Positions 43,905 to 53,287 of a stretch of 64,000 bases of DNA are shown in pieces. This DNA is from Sphaerospermopsis kisseleviana NIES-73 (GTDB taxonomy: Bacteria; Cyanobacteriota; Cyanobacteriia; Cyanobacteriales; Nostocaceae), in NCBI RefSeq assembly GCF_002368075.1, contig NZ_AP018315.1:62001-126000 (forward strand), read 5' to 3'. The notes under the pieces were generated by a model that did not search any database, was not told the origin of the DNA, and saw only the letters and a list, made by a program, of their open reading frames with translations. Within the stretch, counting starts at the first letter, position 1. Every line of letters starts with the position of its first letter. A program made the position numbers and the translations under genes.

Positions 43905-45539
43905 ATGAAAAATTTTACCATTGCTGGCAATATAGTAGACGTTCTCCACCGTCGCATTTTTCCGGGTACTGTTCACATTCAAGATGGATACATTCAAACC
44001 ATAATCCCAGACCAGGGGCAATATTCACAGTACATTCTTCCTGGTTTTGTGGATGCCCATATTCATATTGAAAGTTCCATGCTTGTACCGACTGAGTTCG
44101 CAAGACTAGCAACGGTACATGGTACAGTCGCTACTGTTTCTGACCCCCACGAAATTGCTAATGTTCTGGGTTTAGAGGGTATCCGCTTCATGGTGAATAA
44201 TGCCCTACAAACTCCCCTAAAAATCGCTTTTGGTTTTCCTGCTTGTGTCCCTGCTACTACTTTTGAAACTGCCGGGGCAACCCTGACGGTAAACGATTTC
44301 CATCAACTGGTTAAACATGGTGTTTCCTATTTAAGTGAGGTGATGAATGTACCGGGGGTGTTGGCTGATAGTCCAGAAATAATGGACAAAATTCATTTAG
44401 CGCAAAGTTTGGGAATCCCCATTGATGGTCATGCACCGGGGTTAGTGGGTATGGGGTTACGTAAATATGCAGAAGCCAAAATCACTACAGACCATGAATG
44501 TTCTTCCTTGAGTGAGGCTTTGGAGAAAATAGCATTGGGGATGAAGATTCAGATTCGGGAGGGTTCAGCAGCTAAAAATTTTGATGCCCTGCACAGTTTA
44601 ATTGATGTCTACCCAGAACGTTGTATGTTTTGCAGTGATGATAAACACCCTGATGATTTAGTTACTGGACACATTAATCTCTTGGTCAAACGGGCAGTGG
44701 CATTAGGTCACGATGTTATGAATGTGTTGCAAGTTGCCTGTGTCAACCCTGTCAAACATTACAATCTTGATGTGGGACTGCTGCAAGTGGGGGACAGTGC
44801 AGATTTGATTGTTGTTGATAATTTACAAGATTTTACGGTGTTGGCTACCTATTGTCAGGGTGTGTTAACAGCCAAGTCAGGGTCAACTTTGTTACCGTTT
44901 GTTCCAGTTAAACCCATTAATAATTTTAATACTACTGCAAAAACACCGGGGGATTTTGAAATAACTGCCAAGGGTGCAACAGTAAGAGTGATTACCGTTA
45001 CTGATGGTCAGTTGACCACAGGGGAAAAGTGTGTACCCGCAAAGATTGAAAATGGTAAAGTCACAGTTGATCTAGAGCAAGATATCTTGAAAATTACGGT
45101 GGTAAATCGCTATCAAAATACACCGCCATCAGTGGCATTAGTGCAGAATTTTGGATTGAAACGAGGGGCGATAGCATCAAGTGTAGCCCATGATTCCCAT
45201 AACATTGTGGCAGTGGGGACAACGGACTTAGAAATCTGTACTGCGGTAAATGCCATCATTCAACATCAAGGTGGTATTGCGGTAGTCGAAGGTAATAAGG
45301 TTGACGTATTACCCTTATCGGTGGCGGGTTTGATGAGTGATGGTGATGGTAATGAAGTTGCCAAAAAATACGCAGAACTCGATGCCTGGGCAAAACGATT
45401 AGGGTCAACACTATCTGCACCATTCATGACTCTTTCTTTTATGGCGTTGCTGGTGATACCCGATTTAAAACTTAGTGATCAAGGATTATTTGATGGGAGA
45501 AAATTTCAGTTTATACCACTGTTTGTTGATGAATTATAG
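43905..45539 (+). CDS. ade: adenine deaminase
   Basis: The 544-residue protein is a bacterial adenine deaminase of the amidohydrolase superfamily: YILPGFVDAHIHIESSMLVP (metal-binding HxH), TVSDPHEIANVLGLEG, IDGHAPGLVGMGLRKYAEAK, and FCSDDKHPDDLVTGHINLLV (metal aspartate region). The C-terminal domain includes VAHDSHNIVAVGTTD. It converts adenine to hypoxanthine in purine salvage. Length and motif order are normal and the start at 43905 is unambiguous. It is monocistronic, about 60 bp before a Uma2 gene. Confidence 0.95.
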   Translation: MKNFTIAGNIVDVLHRRIFPGTVHIQDGYIQTIIPDQGQYSQYILPGFVDAHIHIESSMLVPTEFARLATVHGTVATVSDPHEIANVLGLEGIRFMVNNALQTPLKIAFGFPACVPATTFETAGATLTVNDFHQLVKHGVSYLSEVMNVPGVLADSPEIMDKIHLAQSLGIPIDGHAPGLVGMGLRKYAEAKITTDHECSSLSEALEKIALGMKIQIREGSAAKNFDALHSLIDVYPERCMFCSDDKHPDDLVTGHINLLVKRAVALGHDVMNVLQVACVNPVKHYNLDVGLLQVGDSADLIVVDNLQDFTVLATYCQGVLTAKSGSTLLPFVPVKPINNFNTTAKTPGDFEITAKGATVRVITVTDGQLTTGEKCVPAKIENGKVTVDLEQDILKITVVNRYQNTPPSVALVQNFGLKRGAIASSVAHDSHNIVAVGTTDLEICTAVNAIIQHQGGIAVVEGNKVDVLPLSVAGLMSDGDGNEVAKKYAELDAWAKRLGSTLSAPFMTLSFMALLVIPDLKLSDQGLFDGRKFQFIPLFVDEL

Positions 45540-45596
45540 CATTTACCAAGAGTCGTTTGCTGTTAAAATTAAAGAGGTTTGAGAGGGCATAAAGCT

Positions 45597-46154
45597 ATGA
45601 CTATTGCAGCAATTCAACCGACAAATATAGAAGAATTTTTGCAATTGCCAGAAACAGAACCAGCTTCTGAATTTATTCATGGACAAATTATACAGAAACC
45701 AATGCCTCAAGGGGAACATAGCCAACTTCAAATTGATCTATGCGAAACTATTAATCAAATTACTAAACCTCAGAAAATTGCCAAAGCTTTTCCAGAACTA
45801 CGCTGTATTTTTGGTGGATTAGCAATTGTCCCAGATATAGCGGTATTTCGTTGGGAGCGAATCCCTCGGTTGCCATCAGGACGCATCGCCAATCGGTTTG
45901 AAATTCATCCAGATTGGGTAATTGAAATTCTCTCTCCCGAACAGAAATATAAACAAGTTCTCAGCAAATTACTACACTGTGCTGAGTATGGTACTGAGTT
46001 AGGTTGGTTGGTTGATAGTGACGATGAAAGTATTTTGGTGGTAGATAGCGATCGCCGAGTTAAGGAACTTAAAAATAGCGATTACTTGCCAGTTCTCACA
46101 GGGATTGAATTAAATATTACTGTTCAAGAAGTCTTTAGCTGGTTGAGTTTATAA
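45597..46154 (+). CDS. Uma2-family (DUF820) endonuclease-like protein
   Basis: The 185-residue protein shows Uma2 motifs NIEEFLQLPETEPASEFIHG, GEHSQLQIDLCETI, IVPDIAVFRWERIPR and PDWVIEILSPEQKYKQVL. The presumed catalytic acids are in VPDIAVF and VIEILS. The ATG at 45597 has GAGAGG about ten bases upstream. This subfamily (with ELGWLVDSDDES) is one of the best conserved Uma2 types. The function is unknown. Confidence 0.88.
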   Translation: MTIAAIQPTNIEEFLQLPETEPASEFIHGQIIQKPMPQGEHSQLQIDLCETINQITKPQKIAKAFPELRCIFGGLAIVPDIAVFRWERIPRLPSGRIANRFEIHPDWVIEILSPEQKYKQVLSKLLHCAEYGTELGWLVDSDDESILVVDSDRRVKELKNSDYLPVLTGIELNITVQEVFSWLSL

Positions 46155-46240
46155 CCCACATTTCGCACCCTCCGATGTCACAATCTTGTGCTGTAAAACA
46201 CCCTACATCAAGTAATACTTAAATTTTGCAAAGGTAAAAA

Positions 46241-46867
46241 ATGGCTTTCAGTAATTTCAAAACTATTGGGGAAGTCCTCACAACTTTTCAAGTTATCTAC
46301 ACCGAAGACAATTTTATCAGTGAAATTGCCTTTAATATTACCGACTACTTCCGCGAAGATTTAGAATTAATGATGCGGGATGCTGTTGTTGATAACTCAG
46401 AATTTGCCATTTGCGAAAACTTAATTTATCCCGTTCTCAAAGAAGTTTGGAAAATCTACCGCCAACATTTTATTTTATGGAGTCATCAATCCTTAAACTA
46501 CGATGAAAAATTATCAGGATTTCCTGAATATATTTTAGCTAAACGTTCCCCATTAGGTAAAGTTGTTTTTGATAAACCATACTTTATTTTAGTAGAAGCC
46601 AAACAAGACAACTTTGAAGCAGGTTGGGCGCAATGTTTAGCGGAAATGATTGCTGCTCAAAGATTAAATGGAGAATATCAAATCATTATTTGGGGGATTG
46701 TTTCTAATGGCGCGACATGGCAATTTGGTAAACTAGAAAATAACAAATTTACCAGAAATATGACTCCTTTTACCATTTATGAACTAGATAAATTATTTGC
46801 TGCTGTTAATTTTATATTTAAACAATCTGAATTACAGCTAAATAATTTAGTTCGATCTGCTGTTTAA
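46241..46867 (+). CDS. PD-(D/E)XK nuclease-like protein
   Basis: The 208-residue protein has a nuclease-type core in the second half: VVFDKPYFILVEAKQDNFEA (E-A-K triad, preceded by acidic FDKPY) followed by the helix AGWAQCLAEMIAAQRLN. The N-terminal ~100 residues are helical. It is unrelated in detail to the other two PD-(D/E)XK genes. It would be a small nuclease or a decayed one; no partner is nearby. There is no obvious Shine-Dalgarno before the ATG at 46241. Confidence 0.65.
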   Translation: MAFSNFKTIGEVLTTFQVIYTEDNFISEIAFNITDYFREDLELMMRDAVVDNSEFAICENLIYPVLKEVWKIYRQHFILWSHQSLNYDEKLSGFPEYILAKRSPLGKVVFDKPYFILVEAKQDNFEAGWAQCLAEMIAAQRLNGEYQIIIWGIVSNGATWQFGKLENNKFTRNMTPFTIYELDKLFAAVNFIFKQSELQLNNLVRSAV

Positions 46868-47422
46868 CTTTAGGGACTTCAAAAAATAAAACAGATTTGG
46901 AGTAAATGAGGTATAAATTTTAGGAACAAAACCTGATGTTAACAGACTTTCAAGCCTGTTCCCTGTTCCCTGCTGTAAAACATACCGTGACCGAAAAAAT
47001 TTTAGATTTTAGATTAAAATCAAAGTCTAAAATCTAAAAACAAAGTTTCAAGCCTCTCCATCCATTTATGGAGAAAAATACAAATTTTTTTCCGCCTTCA
47101 AGCCTCTTCTTTAAAGGAGAAGATAATCCAAAATACTCGCTGCGCTGCGTACGCTTCGCTAACGTCAATCCAAAATCCAAAATTGATTGACGGCTTATGC
47201 TAGTGTGTTAATTCTGAAACCTTTATTCCATAAGATTTCATGCACAAAATCTGTCGCGTATTTTTACAAAAAATCATCTGTTCCAGTAGCTTTCGGTGTA
47301 AACTATAAACTACAGTAATACCCATAATTTTCGAGACAGTCCTTCCAAAACACACAAAATTAACATACTAGGCTTCTGCTGTTTAAGCTAAAGTATCTGC
47401 TTTAAAATTATTAATCTTTTTT
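46868..47422. other. 555-bp spacer containing a family D element
   Basis: About 204 bp are the family D copy. Before it lies TTTGGAGTAAATGAGGTA, a fragment similar to the left part of family G. After it come ~230 bp of AT-rich sequence with no supported gene. Confidence 0.6.
46988..47191. mobile_element. family D element, copy 2 (about 204 bp)
   Basis: It is an inverted copy of 19475-19686. It begins TGACCGAAAAAATTTTAG and ends AAAATTGATTGAC. The CTTTAAAGGAGAAGATAAT stretch and the GCTGCGCTGCGTACGCTTCG mosaic are shared. The copies are alike over almost their whole length except for small indels. Confidence 0.8.
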
Positions 47423-47779
47423 ATGTCTATTCAAATCTACGGAATACCAAACTGCGGAACTTGTAAAAAAGCCTTCAAGTGGCTTCAAGAAAATGGTGTT
47501 GATTATGAGTTCATTAACACCAAAGAAACTCCTCCAACTCGTGAGATGATTAAAAACTGGGTCAAGTCTTTAGGTTCTGCACCTATGCGAAACACATCCG
47601 GTCAGTCTTACCGGGCTTTAGGTGATGAAAAGAAAACTTGGACAGATGAGCAATGGATTGAAGCATTCACTAAGGATGCAATGCTGCTTAAACGCCCCCT
47701 TTTCCTCAAAGATGGAACGGCTGTGCTGGTAGGTTTTAAAGATAAAGATGAGGTAGTAAGGCAAAAGTTGGGGCTTTAA
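47423..47779 (+). CDS. Spx/MgsR-type ArsC-like protein
   Basis: The 118-residue protein starts MSIQIYGIPNCGTCKKAFKW with a C11-x-x-C14 redox motif, and has INTKETPPTREMIKNWVKSL and the ILKRPLF-like MLLKRPLFLKDG. This is the ArsC/Spx/YffB fold. The arginine and cysteine set of true arsenate reductases is incomplete, so an Spx-like thiol-redox regulator or reductase role is more likely. It is monocistronic. Confidence 0.85.
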   Translation: MSIQIYGIPNCGTCKKAFKWLQENGVDYEFINTKETPPTREMIKNWVKSLGSAPMRNTSGQSYRALGDEKKTWTDEQWIEAFTKDAMLLKRPLFLKDGTAVLVGFKDKDEVVRQKLGL

Positions 47780-47863
47780 TTTTGCTGGGTTTTACTTTAC
47801 AAAGAAGGTAGGAGGCAGAGGGCAGGAGGCAGGAGGAAATAAGTATAAATAAAAACTTTAGTT

Positions 47864-48011
47864 GGGAGCAACGCGAAAACGTGAGGTGGCGAAATCGGGT
47901 ACGTAAATAGCCTATTTCGGGATGCGATCGCAACGAAAACACCTAATTTTGTTGAGAATTTAGTGGTGTAATTGAGAATCGCACCCGATCTCACAAAATC
48001 GCGTTGCTCCC
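47864..48011. mobile_element. family F MITE, intact copy (148 bp)
   Basis: GGGAGCAACGCGA and TCGCGTTGCTCCC-like ends (matching over 13 bases but for one) are bordered by ACTTTAGTT on both sides, a perfect 9-bp target duplication. The first six bases of the inverted repeat (GGGAGC) are shared with family B, so the same kind of transposase may move both. Confidence 0.92.
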
Positions 48012-48158
48012 ACTTTAGTTCTGGGTTTAAAGCCCAGTTCAAAAAAAGAATTGTATCGAGTGAGAGTGCCACTTTAACGAAGCGGCACGGAGTGCAATAC
48101 AAAGCGTATTTGCTTCAATCCTACGTTTTTAAACGTGGATTTCTCCTGCCTCCTTAAT

Positions 48159-49931
48159 TTACTTAATTCTGAAAACTTGACCCTTGGGTACAAAAGGTAA
48201 ATACCGACCCACAGGAATTAAAAAAGCGTGTTCTCGACGAATATGTAAATTATCGCAATAGCCATCAGTAATAATTAGCAATGGTCCATTTTTGGGAAAA
48301 TCATCCGCTTTTTCCAGTAAATCAATACCGGGTTGTAAAACAGTACCCCCTCTACCCTTGACTTGAACTCTATCTGCTAAAGATTCTGGGGTCAAATAAC
48401 CTTGATCATAAGCAAAAGCATCACAGAAAACAACCCGCACCAAAGAAACATCATGGGAAATACTATAACTAGCGATCGCCCCTAATGCCTTTCCCAATAA
48501 TTCCCGCTCCATTGAACCAGAAGTATCTAAAACCACCCCAAATGTCCGACCTTCTTCATGATTGCTATCAGGTACATAACAAGGACGAGGAATATCAGGA
48601 GTTGCTGACTGACGACGACTAGGACGGCCATAAGACCTAACTTTAATTAAAGGAGAAAAATAATTATCAAACCACTTAGCTAATTCCACATCCCAAGGAA
48701 TTGGTGGATAACTCAAAGCGCGAATTTCTTCAATTAAACCTGCGGGTAAAAAACCGCGATTTTGTTCTTGGTGATATGCAAGTCCTTGACTTAAACAACG
48801 ACGATAAAATTCATCCAGTGCCACACCATCACCATAAGTCCACCAATCTGCTCTTTGTGGTTCTAAAATGTCACATTGTCCAATTCCCCGGAGAGTAGCT
48901 AGTTTACGATAAAGGCGTAAATCTTTCACAATTCTGTCATAAATTGACTCAGCAGATAAATTTTTCAAATCAGGATCATACAATGCTCCCACATGAGGTA
49001 ATTCACCTACCCCCATTTCTATTAACCAAGAATTAATCACATAATCACAAGCAACATTCCACAAATAAGGCTCTCTTCCTTGACGACGGGTATCATGTCT
49101 CAGTCCGGCGTGTAATAATTCATGAGCCATCACAAATCGGTATTCTTCATTAGTTAATCCACCAGCAGGATTAATAAAAATTTGCTTATTTTCTACATCA
49201 ATAGCAGCTACAGAAATTTCTAACCGTTGACAAATTAATGGGTCTTCAATAATTTCAAAATTAGTTGCTAAAGCTCCCAATAAAGGATAACTATTAATAA
49301 ACCAAGCCTTAGCTTTTTGTGCAGGAGTGTTATTTTTACTTTCCCCTGCTAAAGAAATATCCTGTCCTGCGGCTACAGATACAGCATTAGTAACGGCTTT
49401 TGTTAAACCTTCTCCAAACACAGCTTGCCAATCAATTTTAGCATACCAATAATGACTTTTGGGAGTTTCTATAAACATATCAACAAAGTCATTTCCAGGA
49501 ATACCACGCTCACAAAATTCTTGATATAAACTGTCTTCATTGCGGTTAGCAAAGTTGAGGGGAAAGAGGTATTCTTCTGGAGCAGTTCCTAATTTTAAAT
49601 CTGCCAGAAATTTAGCAATAAAATAATTACAAGCGGCATTCCATTCACGGAAATAGGTGCGTTCTTGGAAGTGACCAAAGCCTAAATGTAGGAGACAATG
49701 AGCCAGTACATAAACCCATTCTTCAGGAGAACCCCGTCGGGTGGGATGTACATGAATTGTACCTAAATTATTAATGACAGCCCAATGTTTTGGCGGACAT
49801 TGATTACTCGGTTGACGATTAATGTTAGCATGATAAAGTAAAGATGTAAAAATTGGATGCTGTCGCAAGATATTATATCCTTGCTCAAATTGCTGTTTAG
49901 CAATATCTTTTTGATTCTGTTTACGTGGCAT
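48159..49931 (-). CDS. DUF2201-type protein: duplicated metallopeptidase-like domain plus VWA domain
   Basis: The 590-residue protein ends with a VWA domain (VVLDTSGSMERE, MIDAS 469-473). Before it lie two related metallopeptidase-like blocks. The second has an intact zinc motif HELLHAGLRH (270-279), while the first has HCLLHLGFGH (78-87), in which the catalytic glutamate is cysteine. The blocks also share W-N-x-A-C-x-Y segments (EWNAACNYFIA and LWNVACDYVIN), so they arose by duplication. The gene overlaps the MoxR-like ATPase gene by 11 bp. MoxR plus VWA proteins usually act as a chaperone pair; the target is unknown. Confidence 0.85.
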   Translation of the reverse strand: MPRKQNQKDIAKQQFEQGYNILRQHPIFTSLLYHANINRQPSNQCPPKHWAVINNLGTIHVHPTRRGSPEEWVYVLAHCLLHLGFGHFQERTYFREWNAACNYFIAKFLADLKLGTAPEEYLFPLNFANRNEDSLYQEFCERGIPGNDFVDMFIETPKSHYWYAKIDWQAVFGEGLTKAVTNAVSVAAGQDISLAGESKNNTPAQKAKAWFINSYPLLGALATNFEIIEDPLICQRLEISVAAIDVENKQIFINPAGGLTNEEYRFVMAHELLHAGLRHDTRRQGREPYLWNVACDYVINSWLIEMGVGELPHVGALYDPDLKNLSAESIYDRIVKDLRLYRKLATLRGIGQCDILEPQRADWWTYGDGVALDEFYRRCLSQGLAYHQEQNRGFLPAGLIEEIRALSYPPIPWDVELAKWFDNYFSPLIKVRSYGRPSRRQSATPDIPRPCYVPDSNHEEGRTFGVVLDTSGSMERELLGKALGAIASYSISHDVSLVRVVFCDAFAYDQGYLTPESLADRVQVKGRGGTVLQPGIDLLEKADDFPKNGPLLIITDGYCDNLHIRREHAFLIPVGRYLPFVPKGQVFRIK

Positions 49932-50985
49932 TTTCTTTTTTGACTAAACGTGGTAAGTCTCTAACTATTTCTACCATTAACCAACTAGGTAAAACATCGC
50001 CTTTTTCGGTTTCAGAAACCACCATTTGGGCAATTTCAAAGCTGATAGCGGCTAAATCTTTGAGTAGTCCTTTGGCGCGATGGGCTAAGTCTTTGTGATT
50101 ACCTGTAATTGCTTGACGTTCTTGGGGTAATTCTTTGATGAGTTGAGCGCGGAATGATTGAGCTAAAAAATAGAGGACATCTCTATCTTCTGGTAGGTGT
50201 GGCCAACCAATTTCGCCTTTAAGAATTGCTGTTAGTTGGTATTTACTTTTAATTTGTTTAATAAAACCTTTGAATTGGGTAGCATGGTGGGGAGAAAGAC
50301 ACCCCAAAGCGAGAACTTCTAGCCAGTGGTCTGTTAGGTTGTCTCCATATTCATGTAAGGTATCACTTAGCATATGCCAAGAGCGGGGGGTGGAAAAAGG
50401 TTCTTCATGTTTAGGAGGTTGACTCCATAGATGATCTGGGCGAGTTTGAATATATTCAATTACCCAAGGATGAATATTATGATTTTTTGCCCAATCTAAC
50501 CAGTCTCGATGGGAAACTTTTAAATGAACATGAACCATACGATTTAGCAAGGGTGAAGACATGGGTTTCACAATTGCACTATCTTGAGCGCGATTACCTG
50601 CACCAATGACGATTGAACTTTGGGGAAGATAATATTCACCAATTCTACGTTCATGGATGAGGCTATAAAATGCTTTTTGCACTTCATGAGAACAGGCGTT
50701 AAGTTCATCCAAAAATAGGCAATAGGGTTCTTCTCGTGCAATCATTTTTGGTGGACAGAAGCGACTTTTTCCATCTATGATCTGTGGTACTCCGATTAAG
50801 TCTTCTGGTGCTAGTTGACTACCAAGTAGTGAAACGCAAGGTATTCCTACCTCGGTTGCAAATTCTTCTACTAATGATGATTTACCAATTCCTGGCGCTC
50901 CCCAAATAAATACGGGTCGCACTACTGCGACATTGAGCAGAAATTCTGAGAGTTGTTTTTGGGTTACTGTAATTGCTGGGTTCAT
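49921..50985 (-). CDS. MoxR-like AAA+ ATPase
   Basis: The 354-residue protein has Walker A WGAPGIGKSSLVEEF, Walker B YCLFLDELNACSHEVQKAFY, sensor GAGNRAQD and the arginine-bearing LLNRMVHVHL. This is the MoxR class of AAA+ ATPases, which remodel partner proteins with a VWA-domain helper. The helper is the overlapping downstream gene. Its start codon lies 2 bp from a family E element that separates it from darG, so the operon promoter must be inside or beyond that element. Confidence 0.9.
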   Translation of the reverse strand: MNPAITVTQKQLSEFLLNVAVVRPVFIWGAPGIGKSSLVEEFATEVGIPCVSLLGSQLAPEDLIGVPQIIDGKSRFCPPKMIAREEPYCLFLDELNACSHEVQKAFYSLIHERRIGEYYLPQSSIVIGAGNRAQDSAIVKPMSSPLLNRMVHVHLKVSHRDWLDWAKNHNIHPWVIEYIQTRPDHLWSQPPKHEEPFSTPRSWHMLSDTLHEYGDNLTDHWLEVLALGCLSPHHATQFKGFIKQIKSKYQLTAILKGEIGWPHLPEDRDVLYFLAQSFRAQLIKELPQERQAITGNHKDLAHRAKGLLKDLAAISFEIAQMVVSETEKGDVLPSWLMVEIVRDLPRLVKKENAT

Positions 50986-50987
50986 TT

Positions 50988-51178
50988 AAGTAGTCGTGCA
51001 AAATAAATTTTATATTTGGGAGAGGGAACAGGAAGTAAGAAATACAGGCATTTTGGTTTTCAATCAATATGTTAAATTAATTTTGCTTGGGTACTTATAT
51101 TTGGGAGAGGTAACAGATAAGGAATACAGAGATTTTTGTTTGTTCCAAAAATGTTAAATTAATTTTGCCCAGGCACTT
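50988..51178. mobile_element. family E element with a partial tandem duplicate
   Basis: A full copy (50988-51096) begins AAGTAGTCGTGCAAAATAAA and ends GGGTACTT. A second copy lacking the first ~25 bp follows at once (51097-51178, ending GGCACTT), an 85-bp period. It lies immediately upstream of the moxR-like start codon. The 150 bp to darG beyond it hold nothing recognisable. Confidence 0.8.
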
Positions 51179-51331
51179 ACCAAATTGATAAAAGGGAATA
51201 GGAAACAGTGATAATGCCAATCATTACAAGTCAACGCAGATCCCCTATCTCCCACTGTCTACTCTTCAATTTCTACATCTGCTACTAAATCTTTTTCGCT
51301 CATTTCTTGGTTATACATCATCAATATATTT

Positions 51332-52381
51332 TTATTTTGCAGCCAACCAATTCTGCTGTTCTAATCGCTGCCAAGCTTTACGTATATGTTGTGGTTTAAA
51401 GATGGTGCGTTTGCGGTCGCTCCAGGAATGAACTAACTCTATGGCCTGTTCACTATTTTGGGCTGGGTTGGTTTCGTGAGTTCCTACCCAATGAACTGTA
51501 GCCAATACTTCCATGCCATAAGGAGTTTCAAAACCGTTTATGAGGTTACTAACTCGTTCTAACCGTTCCTGTGCCAATGGTTCATTGGCTAAAAATGCCT
51601 GTGCAGCTTCTCTACCTGCGGGTAAAACGTAAATTTCCGCGTTTTCTGCCTTGGCTGTTCCATCGCCATAACCACATATATAATACCCTTCTATATGTTT
51701 TAAAACATGATTTAAGTTATGGGCATAAGGTCCATATTTGTGTTTTACATACTCAAGGCGTAGGGGTTCACCAGCTACTTGTAAAAAATAGGCGAGTTTT
51801 TGAATTTCTAGTTTGGTTAATTCATAACCGGGAATACCGTACAATTCCAGTAAGCGAATAAACAAGGCACGGGCGCGAGTCATATTTGGCTTTTTGCTGG
51901 CTACGGGCATTTGTGCGGGTGCGGGTGCGCCACTGGGTTCAAAAATAATGACTTGGACATCTGGAAGTGCAGCAAAGGCTGATTCTATTAAGGGTTTTAC
52001 CTCACTCCAGTCTAAGCCACCGTTACCGCATCCCAAGGGAGGTATAGCAATGGAAGTAATGTTTAATTGCTGTACTTGAGCGACTAATGCCACCAGTCCG
52101 GTTTTGATATCTTCTAATTTAGATTTGCCCTTCCAGTGGCGTTTGGTGGGGAAGTTAATAATGTACAGGGGGTTAAATAAGTTACCTGTAGCGACGGTAA
52201 ACATCTGCCCCGGTTGCACCTGTCCAGCACGACAGGCTTTTTCGTATTGGCGGAAATTTTCTGGATAAGCTTGTTTAAATTGCAAGGCGATACCTTTACC
52301 CATGACACCGACACAGTTCACTGTGTTTACTAGGGCTTGGGCTGGTTCTGTTAATAAGTTGCCTTGCTTAATTTCAATCAT
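51332..52381 (-). CDS. darG: DarG macro-domain antitoxin (DNA ADP-ribosyl glycohydrolase)
   Basis: The 349-residue protein begins with a macro domain: IEIKQGNLLTEPAQALVNTV, NCVGVMGKGIALQFKQAYPE, FPTKRHWKGKSKLEDIKTGL and IPPLGCGNGGLDWSEVKPLI. Residues ~170-349 form the C-terminal DarG domain (YELTKLEIQKLAYFLQVAG, KYGPYAHNLNHVLKHIEGYY). DarG removes ADP-ribose from DNA and binds the DarT toxin. It lies 209 bp after darT on the same strand. The ATG at 52381 is clear and the domains are full length. Confidence 0.93.
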   Translation of the reverse strand: MIEIKQGNLLTEPAQALVNTVNCVGVMGKGIALQFKQAYPENFRQYEKACRAGQVQPGQMFTVATGNLFNPLYIINFPTKRHWKGKSKLEDIKTGLVALVAQVQQLNITSIAIPPLGCGNGGLDWSEVKPLIESAFAALPDVQVIIFEPSGAPAPAQMPVASKKPNMTRARALFIRLLELYGIPGYELTKLEIQKLAYFLQVAGEPLRLEYVKHKYGPYAHNLNHVLKHIEGYYICGYGDGTAKAENAEIYVLPAGREAAQAFLANEPLAQERLERVSNLINGFETPYGMEVLATVHWVGTHETNPAQNSEQAIELVHSWSDRKRTIFKPQHIRKAWQRLEQQNWLAAK

Positions 52382-52590
52382 TGTTTTTACTGGATTAAAA
52401 AAATTTAATTGTTATTTATACTGCTGTATTTTTTGTAGGATTTGCTGATTGGGAATAATTGATTACCAATTACTGATTATTTCTGCTGGAACAACTAGAA
52501 ACTAATTTTAAACCAATATTATTTTACTACTTTATCTGCATTTTGATTTATAATAATGTAAAATATTATTTTCAGTCTGGATTGCAGATT

Positions 52591-53220
52591 TTAATAATAC
52601 CAACTGGGATAAATATTTACTGGTGTTTCTATATTCAGTTGATTAAGGATTTGTTGTACCTGTTGAGCAATGGTTTTATTGATTACGCCTATTTGCTGAA
52701 TCAAATTCCAGGGACAATATTCATAAACTAAAAATTCTGCTTGTCTTCTCCATTTGCGGTTGGGGTCATCTGGGGTATTAGCCCAATATTTTGATTTCAT
52801 TAATTCCCAATCAATGACAGATTGTAAATCAGATATATCATCATAAAATTCGCTATATGCCATGATAGCGTGTCCATCAGTAAATGCAAATTTGAGTTTT
52901 AAAGAATTGATGGTATGGGCTTCTGAAACTAGATGGATAATTGGCTGTTGTCCACCGCTATAACTATCTACATTTTGTTTATGAATGGCATAAAGCATGG
53001 GTGAACGCGGAGCAAAATAAAAGGGGACATAATCATGTAAATATCCCCCAGCACTACAGGGGACTTTTGTGGTGGCACGTCTATCTTGAATGTGTCCGTG
53101 TGCGATGTCAAGATAATTGGTTTGTTGTATCTTGAGTTTACTGTTTGCTATCAATCCCCCACTGGTGATTATGGAGGTTAAGTTATCAATGTGGGTGATG
53201 TGATAAATCGGTGTAGACAT
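52591..53220 (-). CDS. darT: DarT DNA ADP-ribosyltransferase toxin
   Basis: The 209-residue DUF4433 protein has the NAD-binding start IYHITHIDNLTSIITSGGL, an arginine pair in HIQDRRAT, YLHDYVPFYFAPRSPMLYAI, and the catalytic glutamate in RRQAEFLVYEYCPW (E162). All key residues seem present, so it should be active. DarT modifies thymidine in single-stranded DNA and protects against phages in characterised systems. It is followed by darG, making a complete system. A 209-bp gap between them is wider than usual. Confidence 0.93.
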   Translation of the reverse strand: MSTPIYHITHIDNLTSIITSGGLIANSKLKIQQTNYLDIAHGHIQDRRATTKVPCSAGGYLHDYVPFYFAPRSPMLYAIHKQNVDSYSGGQQPIIHLVSEAHTINSLKLKFAFTDGHAIMAYSEFYDDISDLQSVIDWELMKSKYWANTPDDPNRKWRRQAEFLVYEYCPWNLIQQIGVINKTIAQQVQQILNQLNIETPVNIYPSWYY

Positions 53221-53287
53221 CTAGTGATTTTAAATTATACTCTTGGAGATTTCAGGTACAAACAAACCTATTCTCTAGATTTTAAAT

